Assembly: GCF_016862915.1 (NCBI RefSeq)
Contig: NZ_BONW01000008.1
Span: forward strand, 62,001-126,000
Origin: Plantactinospora endophytica
Lineage (GTDB): Bacteria > Actinomycetota > Actinomycetes > Mycobacteriales > Micromonosporaceae
Direction: 5' to 3'
DNA length: 64,000 nt
The notes beneath the pieces were generated by a model. It saw only the letters and a list, made by a program, of their open reading frames with translations. It made no database searches and was not told the DNA's origin. Below, piece after piece: positions 8,978-17,837 of the stretch; the stretch's first letter is position 1; each line of letters starts with the position of its first letter. Position numbers and translations under genes: made by a program.

Positions 8978-9960
8978 GGCCCGTCGACCAGGTCGAGCAG
9001 GGTACGGGTCAGGGTGTTGCGGGCCAGCGGCACCTTGAACGCGTTCCCCGGCAGCGGCCGGGCCTCGGCCAACTCCGCCTCGGCCGCCGCCCGGAACCGG
9101 TCCTCCAGGGCCGGGCCGCCGCGCAGCAGCTCCTCGGCGTGGCTGGCCCGCCACGGCTTGTGCGCCACCCCGCCGAGCGCGATCCGGACGTCCCGTACCG
9201 TACCGTCCGCCACGTCGATCGCCGCCGCCACCGAGACCAGCGCGAACGCGTACGACGCCCGGTCCCGGACCTTGCGGTAGTGCGAGCGGGTGGCGAAGGC
9301 CAGCGGGGGCACCTCGATCGCGGTGATCAGCTCGCCGTGCGCCAGTACGGTGTCCCGGTCCGGTTCGCCGTCCGGCAGCCGGTGCAGCTCGGTCATCGGG
9401 ATGCGCCGCCCGCCGCCCGGTCCCTCGGTGTGCACCGTGGCGTCCAACGCGGCCAGGGCCACCGCGAAGTCCGACGGATGGGTGGCGATGCACTCCGGCG
9501 AGGTGCCCAGGACGGCAAGTTCGCGGTGGTGCCCGTCGATCGCCGAGCAGCCGGTGCCAGGCGTCCGCTTGTTGCAGGGGGTGGTGACGTTCTGGAAGTA
9601 CACGCAGCGGGTGCGTTGCAGCAGGTTTCCGCCGGCGGTGGCGAGGTTGCGCAGTTGGCCGGAGGCGCCGGAGAGCAGCGCCTGGGAGAGCACCGGATAG
9701 CGGCCCCGGAGCAGCGGATGTGCCGCCAGGTCGCTGTTCGGGGTGGCGGCGCCGATCAGGATCCCGCCGTCGGGCAGCTCCTCGACCCGGTCGGAGGTGA
9801 GCCGGCGTACGTCCACCAGCAGTTCCGGCGTGGCCACGTCGAGTTTCATCAGGTCGACCAGGTTGGTGCCACCGGCGAGGTACGCGCCGGCCGGCGCCTC
9901 GGCCAGCAGCGCGACGGCCCCTCGTACGTCATCGGCCCGGGCGTACCGGAACGGTCTCAT
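8971..9960 (-). CDS. FAD-binding subunit of a molybdenum-enzyme (PaoB/YagS type)
   Basis: The 329-residue protein matches the medium FAD subunit of xanthine-dehydrogenase-family enzymes. It begins MRPFRYARADDV and has GAYLAGGTNLVDLMK and ATAGGNLLQRTRC for FAD pyrophosphate binding. The cysteines in LLQRTRCVYF, TPCNKR, GTGCSAIDG and SPECIATHPSDF correspond to the extra [4Fe-4S] site of PaoB (YagS). It is translationally coupled (ATGA) to the [2Fe-2S] subunit upstream. No large molybdopterin subunit or XdhC-like maturation gene follows: the next gene is an aldo/keto reductase. Confidence 0.9.
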   Translation of the reverse strand: MRPFRYARADDVRGAVALLAEAPAGAYLAGGTNLVDLMKLDVATPELLVDVRRLTSDRVEELPDGGILIGAATPNSDLAAHPLLRGRYPVLSQALLSGASGQLRNLATAGGNLLQRTRCVYFQNVTTPCNKRTPGTGCSAIDGHHRELAVLGTSPECIATHPSDFAVALAALDATVHTEGPGGGRRIPMTELHRLPDGEPDRDTVLAHGELITAIEVPPLAFATRSHYRKVRDRASYAFALVSVAAAIDVADGTVRDVRIALGGVAHKPWRASHAEELLRGGPALEDRFRAAAEAELAEARPLPGNAFKVPLARNTLTRTLLDLVDGPA

Positions 9961-10478
9961 CGCCGGGCCAGTTCCTGGATCGCCGGCACGATGTTCGCGT
10001 ACGCGGCGCAGCGGCAGAGGTTGCCGCTCATCCGTTCCCGGATCTCGTCGGCGTCCAGCCCTGTCCGACCCCCGTCACCGGCCGCCACACCGTCGGCGGT
10101 CACCGCGCTCGGCCAGCCCGCCTCGGCCTCGCGGAGCATCGCCACGGCCGAGACGATCTGCCCCGGCGTGCAGTAGCCGCACTGGAAGGCGTCGTACTGG
10201 ATGAAGCAGCGCTGCATCGGGTGCAGTTCGCCGTCGGCGGCGAGGCCGGCGGCGGTGACGATCTCGGCCCCGTCGTGCGCCACCGCGAGGGCGAGGCAAC
10301 TGTTCACCCGCCGGCCGTCCAGCAGGATCGTGCAGGCGCCGCACTGCCCGTGGTCGCAGCCCTTCTTCGGGCTCGTGTTGCCCAACCGTTCCCGCAGGGC
10401 GTCCAGCAGGGTGGTCCGGATGTCGACGGTGACCCGGTGCGCGGTCCCGTCCACCCGGAGGCTGACCTCCACGTCCAT
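9957..10478 (-). CDS. [2Fe-2S] subunit of a molybdenum-enzyme (PaoA/YagT type)
   Basis: This 173-residue small subunit has an N-terminal plant-type ferredoxin domain with Cys41, 46, 49 and 61 (GCDHGQCGACT...NSC). A helical domain follows with Cys100 and 103 (QCGYCTPGQ) and Cys155 and 157 (GNLCRCAAY), so all eight cluster ligands are present. It passes electrons between the molybdenum and FAD subunits in the family. No Tat-type leader is present, unlike periplasmic PaoA. A GAGGAGG ribosome site precedes the ATG. It is the first gene of a two-gene unit. Confidence 0.92.
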   Translation of the reverse strand: MDVEVSLRVDGTAHRVTVDIRTTLLDALRERLGNTSPKKGCDHGQCGACTILLDGRRVNSCLALAVAHDGAEIVTAAGLAADGELHPMQRCFIQYDAFQCGYCTPGQIVSAVAMLREAEAGWPSAVTADGVAAGDGGRTGLDADEIRERMSGNLCRCAAYANIVPAIQELARR

Positions 10479-10532
10479 CCCCTCGGCCTCCTCCTCGGTC
10501 GGATCGAGTCGCGTTGAACACCCCCAAAGCTA

Positions 10533-10560
10533 GCTATACCAGGGCAGTAAAGCGGTGAAA
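10533..10560 (-). promoter_or_regulatory. Candidate promoter for the PaoAB-like unit
   Basis: On the minus strand, TTTCAC (10555-10560) and TATAGC (10533-10538) are separated by 16 bases and lie about 55 bases upstream of the [2Fe-2S] gene. The AT-rich patch stands out in this GC-rich spacer. The spacing is good; the -35 match is only fair. Confidence 0.4.
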
Positions 10561-10674
10561 TGCACAAAGCCCTCGCAGTACGGCATGGCTGCCGGCGGCC
10601 CGACCCGGCCGTCCCGCCGGACGGCGGCCGGACGCGTGCGGGGCGCCGGGCCGGGGTGGGCGACAATCGACGCC

Positions 10675-13600
10675 ATGCGGTTCGGCATCCTGGGCGCCAC
10701 CGAGGTGTACGCGGGCGACGGCCGGCGACTCGTCGTCGGTGGCCCGCGCCTGCGCGCCCTGCTGGTGCTGCTGCTCCTCGACGCCGGCCGGGTGGTCTCG
10801 GCCGACCGGCTCATCCAGGGCCTCTACGGCGACAACCCGCCCGGTCGGGCCGGCAACGCGTTGCAGTCCCAGGTGTCCCGGCTCCGCCAGGTGCTCTCCG
10901 GCGTCGACGGGCCGGAGCCGGTGCTGGAGTTCCACCCGGCGGGGTACCGGATCGCGGTCGACCCGGAGGACGTCGACGTGCACCGGTTCGGCCGGCTGGT
11001 GGCCGACGGGCAGCGGGCGCTGGCCGGTGGTGACCGTCGGCACGCCGTCGAACTGCTGCGCGCGGCGCTGGACCTGTGTCGCGGCGAGCCGCTGGCGGAC
11101 GTCCGGGAGGCGCCGTTCGCCCGAGCCCAGGCGATCCGCCTCGACGAGCTGCGGCTGACCGCGATCGAGGACCGGGTCGCGGCGGAACTCGACCTGACCG
11201 GGGCCGGGCCATCGGTGGCCGAACTGCGCGAACTCGCGGCGGCGTACCCGTTGCGGGAGCGACTGCGCGGCCTGCTGATGCGCGCCCTGCACGCGGCCGG
11301 ACGGCGGGCCGAGGCGCTGGCCACCTTCGAGGAGGGCCGGCGCCTGCTGGCCGAGGAACTCGGCACCGACCCTTCGCCGGAGCTGGCCGCGTTGCACGTG
11401 GCCGTGCTGCGGGACGACCCCGCGCTGGCCGCCGCCTCGCCGGCTCCGGTCCGCGCCGAAGGCACCACGCCGGTCACCGCGCCCTCCCCGCTGTCTCTAC
11501 GGCCGAACCCGTCGCCCCAGCCGCGTTGGTCATCCGCCGCGCCGCCCCCGCCGGCCGCCGGACCGCCCCTGCCGTCCCCGGCGGGTGCGGCGCCATCCGG
11601 GCCGCCGGTGGTCGGGCTGCCCGGGCAGCTCAGCAGCTTCGTCGGGCGGGAGGAGGAACTGGGTCGGGTCGGCAAGCTGCTCGGCGAAGCGCGGCTGGTC
11701 ACCCTGCACGGTCCCGGCGGCGCCGGCAAGACCAGGCTGGCGATCGAGGCGGCCGGCCGGCAGCCGGGCGAGATCTGCCTGGTCGAACTCGCGGCGGTGA
11801 CCGCAGGGGCGGAGGTGACCCCGGCCGTGCTGGCCGCGCTGCACCTGCGGGACGCCGCGCTGCGCGCCCAGGGCGGCCCCCGGGACGCCGCCGACCGGCT
11901 GGTCACGGCGCTCGCCGACCGGAGCCTGCTGCTCGTACTGGACAACTGCGAGCACGTCGTGGCCGACGCCGCCCGACTCGTCGCCCGGCTGCTCGGCGCC
12001 TGCCCACAGGTACGCGTCCTCACCACCAGCCGGGAGCCGCTCGGACTCACCGGCGAGGCGCTCTGCCCGGTCTCCGGACTGACCCTGCCCCCGGCCGGGG
12101 CGACCGTCGAGGCAGCCCCGGCGTACGCGTCGGTCCGGCTCTTCGTCGAGCGGGCCGGGGACGTGTCGCCGGAGTTCGCCCTCGGCCCCGACAACCTCGC
12201 GGCGGTGCTGCGGATCTGCCGCACCCTCGACGGGTTGCCACTGGCGATCGAGCTGGCGGCGGCCCGGCTCCGGGCGCTGCCGGTCACGGAGGTGGCGGCC
12301 CGGCTCGACGACCGGTTCCGGCTGCTGACCCGGGGCAGCAGGCTCGCCCAGCCCCGCCACCAGACGCTGCGCGCGGTGGTGCAGTGGAGTTGGGACCTGC
12401 TGGACGAGGCCGAGGCGCGACTGGCCCGCCGGTTGACGGTGTTCGCCGGCGGTGCCGACCTGGCAGCCGTCGAGCGGATCTGCGAGCCGCTCGGCGCCGA
12501 CCTGCTCGACGTGCTCTCCGGCCTGGTCGACAAGTCCCTTGTGGAGGCGGGCGGCGGGCGCTTCCGGATGCTGGAGACGGTACGCGCGTTCGGGGCGGAA
12601 CGACTGGCCGAGGCGGGCGAGGCCGACGAACTGCGGCGGGCGCACGCGGCGTACTTCCTCGATCTGGCGCACACCGCCGACCAGCGGCTGCGCGGCGCCC
12701 AGCAACTGGAGTGGCTGCGCCGGCTGGACGCCGACCGCGACGACCTGCACGCCGCGCTGCGCCGGGCGATGGCCGGCGCCGACTTCGGCACCGCGCTGGA
12801 ACTGGTCGCCGCGCTGTCGTTCTACTGGTGGTTGCGCGGGCTGCGCGGCGAGGGCGCCGCGTTGGCCGCCCAACTGGTCGAGCGACTCGACGGTACGCCG
12901 CCACCCGGCTTCGAGGAGGAGTACGCGCTCTGCCTGCTGCACGCCTCGCTCGGCGGGTACGGCTCCGGGCCGCAGGGCGTCGAGCCGGCCGCCTCGATCC
13001 TGTGGAACCTGGGTCGGCCACCCCGGCAGCCGTTCCTGCTCTACCTCTCCGGGGTGGCCAACGGCCCGCCGCCGGGGATGGCGGAGAACCGGCTGACCAC
13101 CCCGGAGGGCTGGGCGGGACTGCTCAGTACCGACCCGTGGAGCCGGGCGCTGGCCGGGCTCGGCCTCGGGATGGTCTGGATGCTCGACGGCCGGTACGAG
13201 GAGGCGCACGCCAAGCTCGGCGAGGCGCTGGCGGACTTCCGGGTGATCGGGGAGCGCTGGGGGACGATCCTGGTGCTGACAATCATGACGGAGTTGGCCT
13301 ACCGGCGCGGCGACCTGGCGCACACCGAACTGGTCGACGAGGCGCTGCGGCTGGCCGACGAACTCGGTTCGATGCTCGACATGGCCGAACTGCTGCGTAC
13401 CCGGGGTGACGGCCGGCTCGGCGCCGGTGACCTGGCCGGTGCGGCTGACGACTACCAGCGAGTGGTGGAACTTGCCCTGCCGGCCGGAGCGCCGGAACTG
13501 CTGGCCGCGGCGCACCTGGGACTCGGCGAGATCGCCCGGAAGCGGGGCGACCTCGGCCTGGCGCGGCGGCTCTGCGAGCAGGCGCTGGCGGAGTGCCCGA

Positions 13601-14001
13601 CCGGCTGGTTCGGGGCCGAGGGGATCCGGCTCGCCGTGCTCGTCTCCCTCGGGCAGATCGAGACGGCGATCGGCGGCGCGGATGCCGCCCGGGCCGCCCG
13701 TACCCGGTTCCGTCAGGTGCTCGGCGCCGCCGTCGGGGTCTGGGAGCAGGCCACCCTGACGGTCGCGGTCGAGGGCCTGGTCGGGCCGGTACTCCGGGCC
13801 GGCGCCGTCGAGCGGGCCGGCCGGCTGCTCGGCGCGGTGGCGGTGTTGCAGGGCGGACCCGGCGGCCTGGTCGCGATCGAGGCGGCACCGGTCGCCGCCG
13901 TCGTCCGGGAGCGGCTCGGCGAGTCGACGTACCGGCGGGTCCGGGCCGAGGGGATGGCGCTGAGCCGGACAGCCGCACTCGGCCTGCTCGACGAATCCTG
14001 A
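10675..14001 (+). CDS. AfsR/SARP-type regulator: BTAD, NB-ARC/STAND and TPR-like domains
   Basis: This 1108-residue regulator has an N-terminal OmpR-type winged helix (about 10-90, MRFGILGATEV start), a bacterial transcriptional activation domain (about 95-245), a Pro-rich linker and a STAND ATPase. The ATPase has P-loop HGPGGAGKTR near 345 and Walker B LLLVLDNCEHV. The helical C-terminal half is TPR-like. The layout is that of AfsR and large SARP activators of secondary metabolism. The start at 10675 has GACAAT 7 bases upstream, indicating a leaderless transcript; the upstream in-frame extension lacks homology. It precedes a DrrAB-like exporter, a plausible target. Confidence 0.88.
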   Translation: MRFGILGATEVYAGDGRRLVVGGPRLRALLVLLLLDAGRVVSADRLIQGLYGDNPPGRAGNALQSQVSRLRQVLSGVDGPEPVLEFHPAGYRIAVDPEDVDVHRFGRLVADGQRALAGGDRRHAVELLRAALDLCRGEPLADVREAPFARAQAIRLDELRLTAIEDRVAAELDLTGAGPSVAELRELAAAYPLRERLRGLLMRALHAAGRRAEALATFEEGRRLLAEELGTDPSPELAALHVAVLRDDPALAAASPAPVRAEGTTPVTAPSPLSLRPNPSPQPRWSSAAPPPPAAGPPLPSPAGAAPSGPPVVGLPGQLSSFVGREEELGRVGKLLGEARLVTLHGPGGAGKTRLAIEAAGRQPGEICLVELAAVTAGAEVTPAVLAALHLRDAALRAQGGPRDAADRLVTALADRSLLLVLDNCEHVVADAARLVARLLGACPQVRVLTTSREPLGLTGEALCPVSGLTLPPAGATVEAAPAYASVRLFVERAGDVSPEFALGPDNLAAVLRICRTLDGLPLAIELAAARLRALPVTEVAARLDDRFRLLTRGSRLAQPRHQTLRAVVQWSWDLLDEAEARLARRLTVFAGGADLAAVERICEPLGADLLDVLSGLVDKSLVEAGGGRFRMLETVRAFGAERLAEAGEADELRRAHAAYFLDLAHTADQRLRGAQQLEWLRRLDADRDDLHAALRRAMAGADFGTALELVAALSFYWWLRGLRGEGAALAAQLVERLDGTPPPGFEEEYALCLLHASLGGYGSGPQGVEPAASILWNLGRPPRQPFLLYLSGVANGPPPGMAENRLTTPEGWAGLLSTDPWSRALAGLGLGMVWMLDGRYEEAHAKLGEALADFRVIGERWGTILVLTIMTELAYRRGDLAHTELVDEALRLADELGSMLDMAELLRTRGDGRLGAGDLAGAADDYQRVVELALPAGAPELLAAAHLGLGEIARKRGDLGLARRLCEQALAECPTGWFGAEGIRLAVLVSLGQIETAIGGADAARAARTRFRQVLGAAVGVWEQATLTVAVEGLVGPVLRAGAVERAGRLLGAVAVLQGGPGGLVAIEAAPVAAVVRERLGESTYRRVRAEGMALSRTAALGLLDES

Positions 14002-14236
14002 CCGCACCCCGGCCCTCCCCGAGTAGATCGGGTTCCGGTGGCGGCGGTGGCCGGTCAGCCGCCCGGTCTCCGGCTGTACGCCACCGAGGCCGCCGCCGAG
14101 GACGAGGTGCGTCGATCGGGTTCCGGTGCCGGTGGTCCGGCCGCCGACCGGTGACGCCCGCCTGGTGCGTGGCCGGTCGGCGTCGCCGTCAGCGGCTCGT
14201 GCGTGACCGGTCAGCGCGGTCGGCGACCGTCGGGGC

Positions 14237-15220
14237 ATGACAACGGAGACATCAGCGGTCGTCGCCGAGGGACTGCACAAGCGGTACGGCGCGACCCGGG
14301 CCCTGGACGGGTTCGATCTCAGTGTGCCGGCCGGCACGGTGTGCGGACTGCTCGGACCGAACGGCGCCGGCAAGACCACGGCGGTACGGATCCTCTCCAC
14401 ACTGCTGCGCTTCGACGCCGGTCGGGCCCGGGTGGCCGGGTACGACGTGGCCCGCCAGCCCGAGCAGGTACGCGGCGTGATCGGCCTGACCGGGCAGTAC
14501 GCGGCGGTGGACGAGGTGCTCAGCGGTCGGCAGAACCTGATCCTTTTCGGTCGGCTGCACCACCTGCCGGCCCGGATCGCGAGGCGTCGCGCCGACGAGC
14601 TGCTGGAGCAGTTCGGGCTGACCGGCTCGGCAACCAGGTCGGCGGCCGAGTACTCCGGCGGAATGCGCCGCCGGCTCGACCTGGCGGCCAGCCTGATCAT
14701 GACGCCCCGGGTGCTCTTCCTCGACGAGCCGACCACCGGCCTCGACCCACGCAGCCGCAACCAGCTCTGGGCGGCGGTACGTGGCCTGGTCGCCGACGGC
14801 ACCACCGTGCTGCTCACGACGCAGTACCTGGAGGAGGCGGACCAGCTCGCCGACCGGATTCTCGTGATCGACGCCGGACGGGTGGTCGCGGAGGGCACCT
14901 CGGCCGAGTTGAAGGCGCGGATCGGGGCCGACCGGATCGAGGTGGTGGTCCGGCACGCGGCGGAACTCGGCACCGCCGCCGGGATCGTCGAACGCTCCTC
15001 CGCCGGACCGGTGACGGTCGACCCCGAGATCCGGCAGCTCAGCGCCCCGGTCGTGGACCGGGTCGCCGCACTGGGTGACGTGATGCGGGCGCTGCGGGAC
15101 GCCGGGATCGCGGTCGAGGACATCGCGCTGCGCCGGCCGACCCTGGACGAGGCGTTCCTGCACCTCACCGGGCACCAGCCCGGAGCGGCGCGGCCGAGCA
15201 CGGCGGAGGTGGCGGCATGA
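14237..15220 (+). CDS. ABC transporter ATP-binding protein, DrrA family
   Basis: The 327-residue ATPase has Walker A GPNGAGKTT near residue 38, signature YSGGMRRRLDLA, Walker B VLFLDEPTTGLDP and TTQYLEEADQLADRI. The last is the stretch typical of daunorubicin-resistance (DrrA) ATPases, and a DrrA-type C-terminal domain of about 90 residues follows. It energises export by the coupled permease gene, which starts at an ATGA overlap. Known family substrates are antibiotics and lipids; the substrate here is unknown. The 235-base spacer upstream contains GATCGGGTTCCGGTG twice, but no promoter was assigned. Confidence 0.93.
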   Translation: MTTETSAVVAEGLHKRYGATRALDGFDLSVPAGTVCGLLGPNGAGKTTAVRILSTLLRFDAGRARVAGYDVARQPEQVRGVIGLTGQYAAVDEVLSGRQNLILFGRLHHLPARIARRRADELLEQFGLTGSATRSAAEYSGGMRRRLDLAASLIMTPRVLFLDEPTTGLDPRSRNQLWAAVRGLVADGTTVLLTTQYLEEADQLADRILVIDAGRVVAEGTSAELKARIGADRIEVVVRHAAELGTAAGIVERSSAGPVTVDPEIRQLSAPVVDRVAALGDVMRALRDAGIAVEDIALRRPTLDEAFLHLTGHQPGAARPSTAEVAA

Positions 15221-16092
15221 CCAGCACCCTGCGCGAACAGCATCGGGCGGTGGCGGCGGTGGGTCCGGCCCGGCGGGACACCGGTCGGCCGACCGGTCCG
15301 CTGGCCCGGCTCAGGTGGGCGGTCGCCGACGGCTGGGTGATGACCGGCCGGAACATGGCGCACGTGATCCGGTCGCCCGAGGAGATCGTGATCTACTTCA
15401 GCCTGCCGATCATGTTCGTACTGGTCTTCGGCTACGTCTTCGGCAGCGGCATGGCGACCGGTGCGGGCAACTACCGGGAGTACCTGCTGCCCGGAGTCTT
15501 CGTGATGACCATGCTGTACGGTCTCGGCGCCACCGCCAGCGGCATCGCGATGGACGTCAGCCGGGGCGTGGTCGACCGGTTCCGGTCGATGCCGATGGCC
15601 CGGACCGCCCTGGTCACCGGCCGGACCGGCGCCGACGTGCTGCGTGCCCTGCTGGAGATGACCATCCTGGTGGTCTGCGGCCTGCTGGTTGGCTGGCAGT
15701 GGCGAAACGGCCTGCTGGACGCGTTCGCCGCGGTCGGGTTGATCCTGCTGCTGCGGCTGGCGCTCACCTGGGTCGGCATCTTCCTCGGCCTGATGGTGCC
15801 GAACCCGGACACCGTCGGAGTCATCGTCTTTCCGCTGGCCTTCCCGCTGACCGCGCTCTCCAACGTCTTCGTCGCCCCGGACCTGATGCCGAGCTGGCTC
15901 GGTGCGATCTCGTCGTGGAACCCGCTGTCGGCGACGGTGGCGGCCAGCCGCGAGCTGTTCGGCAACCCCGGCACCGGTGGCGACTCCTGGGCGGCGCAGC
16001 ACCCGATGCTCCTGGCGGTCGCCTGGCCGCTGCTGCTGATCGCGGTCTTCGCGCCGCTGGCCGTACGGCGCTACCAGCGGCTGAGCCGCTGA
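15217..16092 (+). CDS. ABC transporter permease, DrrB family
   Basis: This 291-residue ABC-2 membrane protein has an N-terminal cytoplasmic segment, then six hydrophobic spans. The conserved DrrB region includes GIAMDVSRGVVDRFRSMPM and, near the end, SWNPLSATVAASRELFGNP. It starts within the stop codon of the ATPase gene (ATGA), so the two subunits are made together. Six spans and the late FGNPG motif are standard for the family. A strong hairpin follows at 16144-16184. Confidence 0.93.
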   Translation: MTSTLREQHRAVAAVGPARRDTGRPTGPLARLRWAVADGWVMTGRNMAHVIRSPEEIVIYFSLPIMFVLVFGYVFGSGMATGAGNYREYLLPGVFVMTMLYGLGATASGIAMDVSRGVVDRFRSMPMARTALVTGRTGADVLRALLEMTILVVCGLLVGWQWRNGLLDAFAAVGLILLLRLALTWVGIFLGLMVPNPDTVGVIVFPLAFPLTALSNVFVAPDLMPSWLGAISSWNPLSATVAASRELFGNPGTGGDSWAAQHPMLLAVAWPLLLIAVFAPLAVRRYQRLSR

Positions 16093-16143
16093 CGAACCAC
16101 GTACCGCCGCGTCCCGGGGGATGACGCGACGGTCGCTCGGGGG

Positions 16144-16184
16144 GATCCGGCCCGTACCCGCACTTCCGGGGTACGGGCCGGATC
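16144..16184. terminator. Strong 16-bp-stem hairpin between convergent genes
   Basis: GATCCGGCCCGTACCC (16144-16159) pairs perfectly with GGGTACGGGCCGGATC (16169-16184) around a 9-base loop. It lies 52 bases after the DrrB stop and 115 bases from the end of the convergent TetR gene, and could serve both directions. There is no U-tract. Confidence 0.75.
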
Positions 16185-16298
16185 GAGCGCGTGTCGTCGG
16201 GGGGACGCTGCTGGCTCGGGCGGGGTTCGGGGTCCGGGCGTTGCTACCGATCGCGGCTGGGCGGGGTTCGGGGGGCGGGTGCCGCGACAGAGCGCGGC

Positions 16299-16877
16299 TC
16301 AGGTGGTGCCGAGTTGGGCGTCGAGCAGGGCCGAGGCGGTGAGCGTGGCCAGCCCGTCCAGCCCGGCGCCCTGGGTAACGGCTCGGCTGGCCGAACCGTC
16401 GTAGACGATGGTGAGCTGCCTGGCGAGCGTCTCCGGGTCGGCGGCGCCGGCCAGCCGGGCCTGGCGGGCGAAGAAGTCGGTCAGCCGCTGCTTGTGGTTA
16501 CGGGCGACCACGCTGGCCGGGTGCTGCGGGTCCCGGAGTTCGACGGCGGTGTTCAGGAACGGACAGCCCCGATATTCCGATGATCCGGACAGCTCGTCCA
16601 GGTGGGCGAAGACGGCGAGGATCCGCTCGCGGGGGGCGAGTCCGGACGTCTCGTCCGGCAGGTGTACCGCGACCACCGCCGGACCGCATGCGGCGAGACT
16701 CTCCGCCACCAGGGCGTCCTTGGTCTCGAAGAGCTGGTACATCGTCCGCTTGGAGACGCCGGCGGCCTGACAGAGCCGCTCGACCCCGGTGGCCGTGATG
16801 CCCTCCCGGTGGAACAGGTCGGCCGCCGCGTGCAGCAGCCGGTCGCGGGGCGTCGCCGGGTCGGTCGTCGAGGTCAC
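16299..16877 (-). CDS. TetR/AcrR family repressor, divergent to SDR gene
   Basis: This 192-residue regulator has an N-terminal TetR helix-turn-helix: RDRLLHAAADLF, then ATGVERLCQAAGVSKRTMYQ. Its ligand domain includes SEYRGCPFLNTAVEL, typical of the YxiF/LmrA-like TetR subgroup. The start is GTG at 16877 with TACGCT exactly 6 bases upstream, which suggests a leaderless mRNA. It is divergent from a short-chain dehydrogenase gene, and two operator-like palindromes lie between them, so autoregulation plus control of the dehydrogenase is likely. Confidence 0.9.
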   Translation of the reverse strand: MTSTTDPATPRDRLLHAAADLFHREGITATGVERLCQAAGVSKRTMYQLFETKDALVAESLAACGPAVVAVHLPDETSGLAPRERILAVFAHLDELSGSSEYRGCPFLNTAVELRDPQHPASVVARNHKQRLTDFFARQARLAGAADPETLARQLTIVYDGSASRAVTQGAGLDGLATLTASALLDAQLGTT

Positions 16878-16900
16878 CTGGGCAGCGTACCCGGGCGTAC

Positions 16901-16949
16901 TTGCGGATGAAAACCGATCGGTTTACGGTTGCGGAAACTGATCGGTTTC
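16901..16949. promoter_or_regulatory. Promoter with two TetR-type operators (SDR/TetR spacer)
   Basis: A perfect 14-bp palindrome AAACCGATCGGTTT lies at 16911-16924. A one-mismatch copy AAACTGATCGGTTT lies at 16935-16948, with centres 24 bp apart. For the SDR gene, TTGCGG (16901-16906) and TACGGT (16924-16929) are spaced by 17 bases, so the first operator sits between -35 and -10. The same site overlaps the probable -35 region of the leftward TetR gene. Confidence 0.75.
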
Positions 16950-16969
16950 CACTTCTCGGAGGTTCCACC

Positions 16970-17671
16970 ATGCAGGTCGAAAACGCCGTCGTACTGGTCA
17001 CCGGCGGCAACCGGGGGCTCGGCCGGGCGATCGCCGCCGAGGCCCTGGCCCGGGGTGCCCGCAAGGTCTACGCCACCGCCCGCGACCCGCGTACGGTCAC
17101 CAACCCGGACGTCGTGCCGCTGGCGCTGGAGGTGACCGATCCCGGGTCGGTCGCCGAGGCCGCCCGGCGGGCACCCGACGTCACGCTCCTGGTGAACAAC
17201 GCGGCCGGCGCGGTCGCCGCGAACTTCCTCGACGGACCGGTGGAGGACGTCCGTCGCGAGTTCGAGACGAACTTCTTCGGCCCGCTCGCCGTGACCCGGG
17301 CCTTCGTGCCGGGCATGGTGGCCGCCGGTGGGGGACACGTCCTCACCATCCACTCGGTGCTCTCCTGGCTCGCGCTGTCCGGCTCGTACAGCGCCTCGAA
17401 GGCGGCACTCTGGTCGATGAGCAACTCGCTCCGGCTGGAACTGCTCGCCAAGGGCGTCGGGGTGACCGGCCTGCACGTCGGGTACGTCGACACGGACATG
17501 GCCGCGCACATCGACGCGCCGAAGCTCGCCCCGGGGGACGTCGCCCGGCAGGCGCTGGACGGCGTCGAGGCCGGCGCCTTCGAGGTGCTCGCCGACGACG
17601 TCTCCCGACGGGTGAAGGCCGGGCTCTCGGCCGACCTGACCGCGCTCTATCCGCAACTGGTCGGCGGCTGA
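16970..17671 (+). CDS. Short-chain dehydrogenase/reductase (SDR)
   Basis: This 233-residue classical SDR has the cofactor loop VTGGNRGLGRAIA near residue 10, NNAAG near 78, the catalytic Ser in HSVLSWLALSGSYSASKAAL, and Tyr/Lys in YSASK. Such enzymes oxidise or reduce alcohols and ketones with NAD(P). The ATG at 16970 has GGAGG 7 bases upstream. TetR-type operators at 16911-16948 place it under the divergent repressor, so its substrate may be the repressor's ligand or a relative of it (inference). Confidence 0.93.
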   Translation: MQVENAVVLVTGGNRGLGRAIAAEALARGARKVYATARDPRTVTNPDVVPLALEVTDPGSVAEAARRAPDVTLLVNNAAGAVAANFLDGPVEDVRREFETNFFGPLAVTRAFVPGMVAAGGGHVLTIHSVLSWLALSGSYSASKAALWSMSNSLRLELLAKGVGVTGLHVGYVDTDMAAHIDAPKLAPGDVARQALDGVEAGAFEVLADDVSRRVKAGLSADLTALYPQLVGG

Positions 17672-17775
17672 TCCACGGCCGTCGCCCGGGACGTCGTGAT
17701 GACCGTCAACCTGGCCGCTGCGTGTCCTGCAATCGGACCCTGCTCCGCTGCTCGCCCGGAGGATTTATCGGCGGC

Positions 17776-17816
17776 TTGACGCGAAATAGGTCTCCCCTTT
17801 ATCGTCGTGGCGACGA
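17776..17816 (+). promoter_or_regulatory. Promoter and inverted repeat upstream of SPFH gene
   Basis: TTGACG (17776-17781) and TTATCG (17799-17804) are 17 bases apart. A perfect inverted repeat TCGTCG-TGG-CGACGA (17802-17816) overlaps the -10 and likely start point. It would fit an operator for an unknown regulator. A GGGGAGG ribosome site follows before the ATG at 17838. Confidence 0.5.
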
Positions 17817-17837
17817 AAACAGGGGAGGTGGCGCGTC

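Noticed and set aside
11530-16002. A 1490-codon open frame on the minus strand opposite the SARP regulator and DrrAB genes
   Set aside because: It is a mirror of high-GC coding sequence, with composition dominated by Arg, Gly, Gln and Pro and no domain; the plus-strand genes there have clear motifs.
10675-16092. Core of a secondary-metabolite cluster (SARP plus DrrAB)
   Set aside because: No synthase, tailoring or precursor genes are found on either side; only a regulator and an exporter can be supported.
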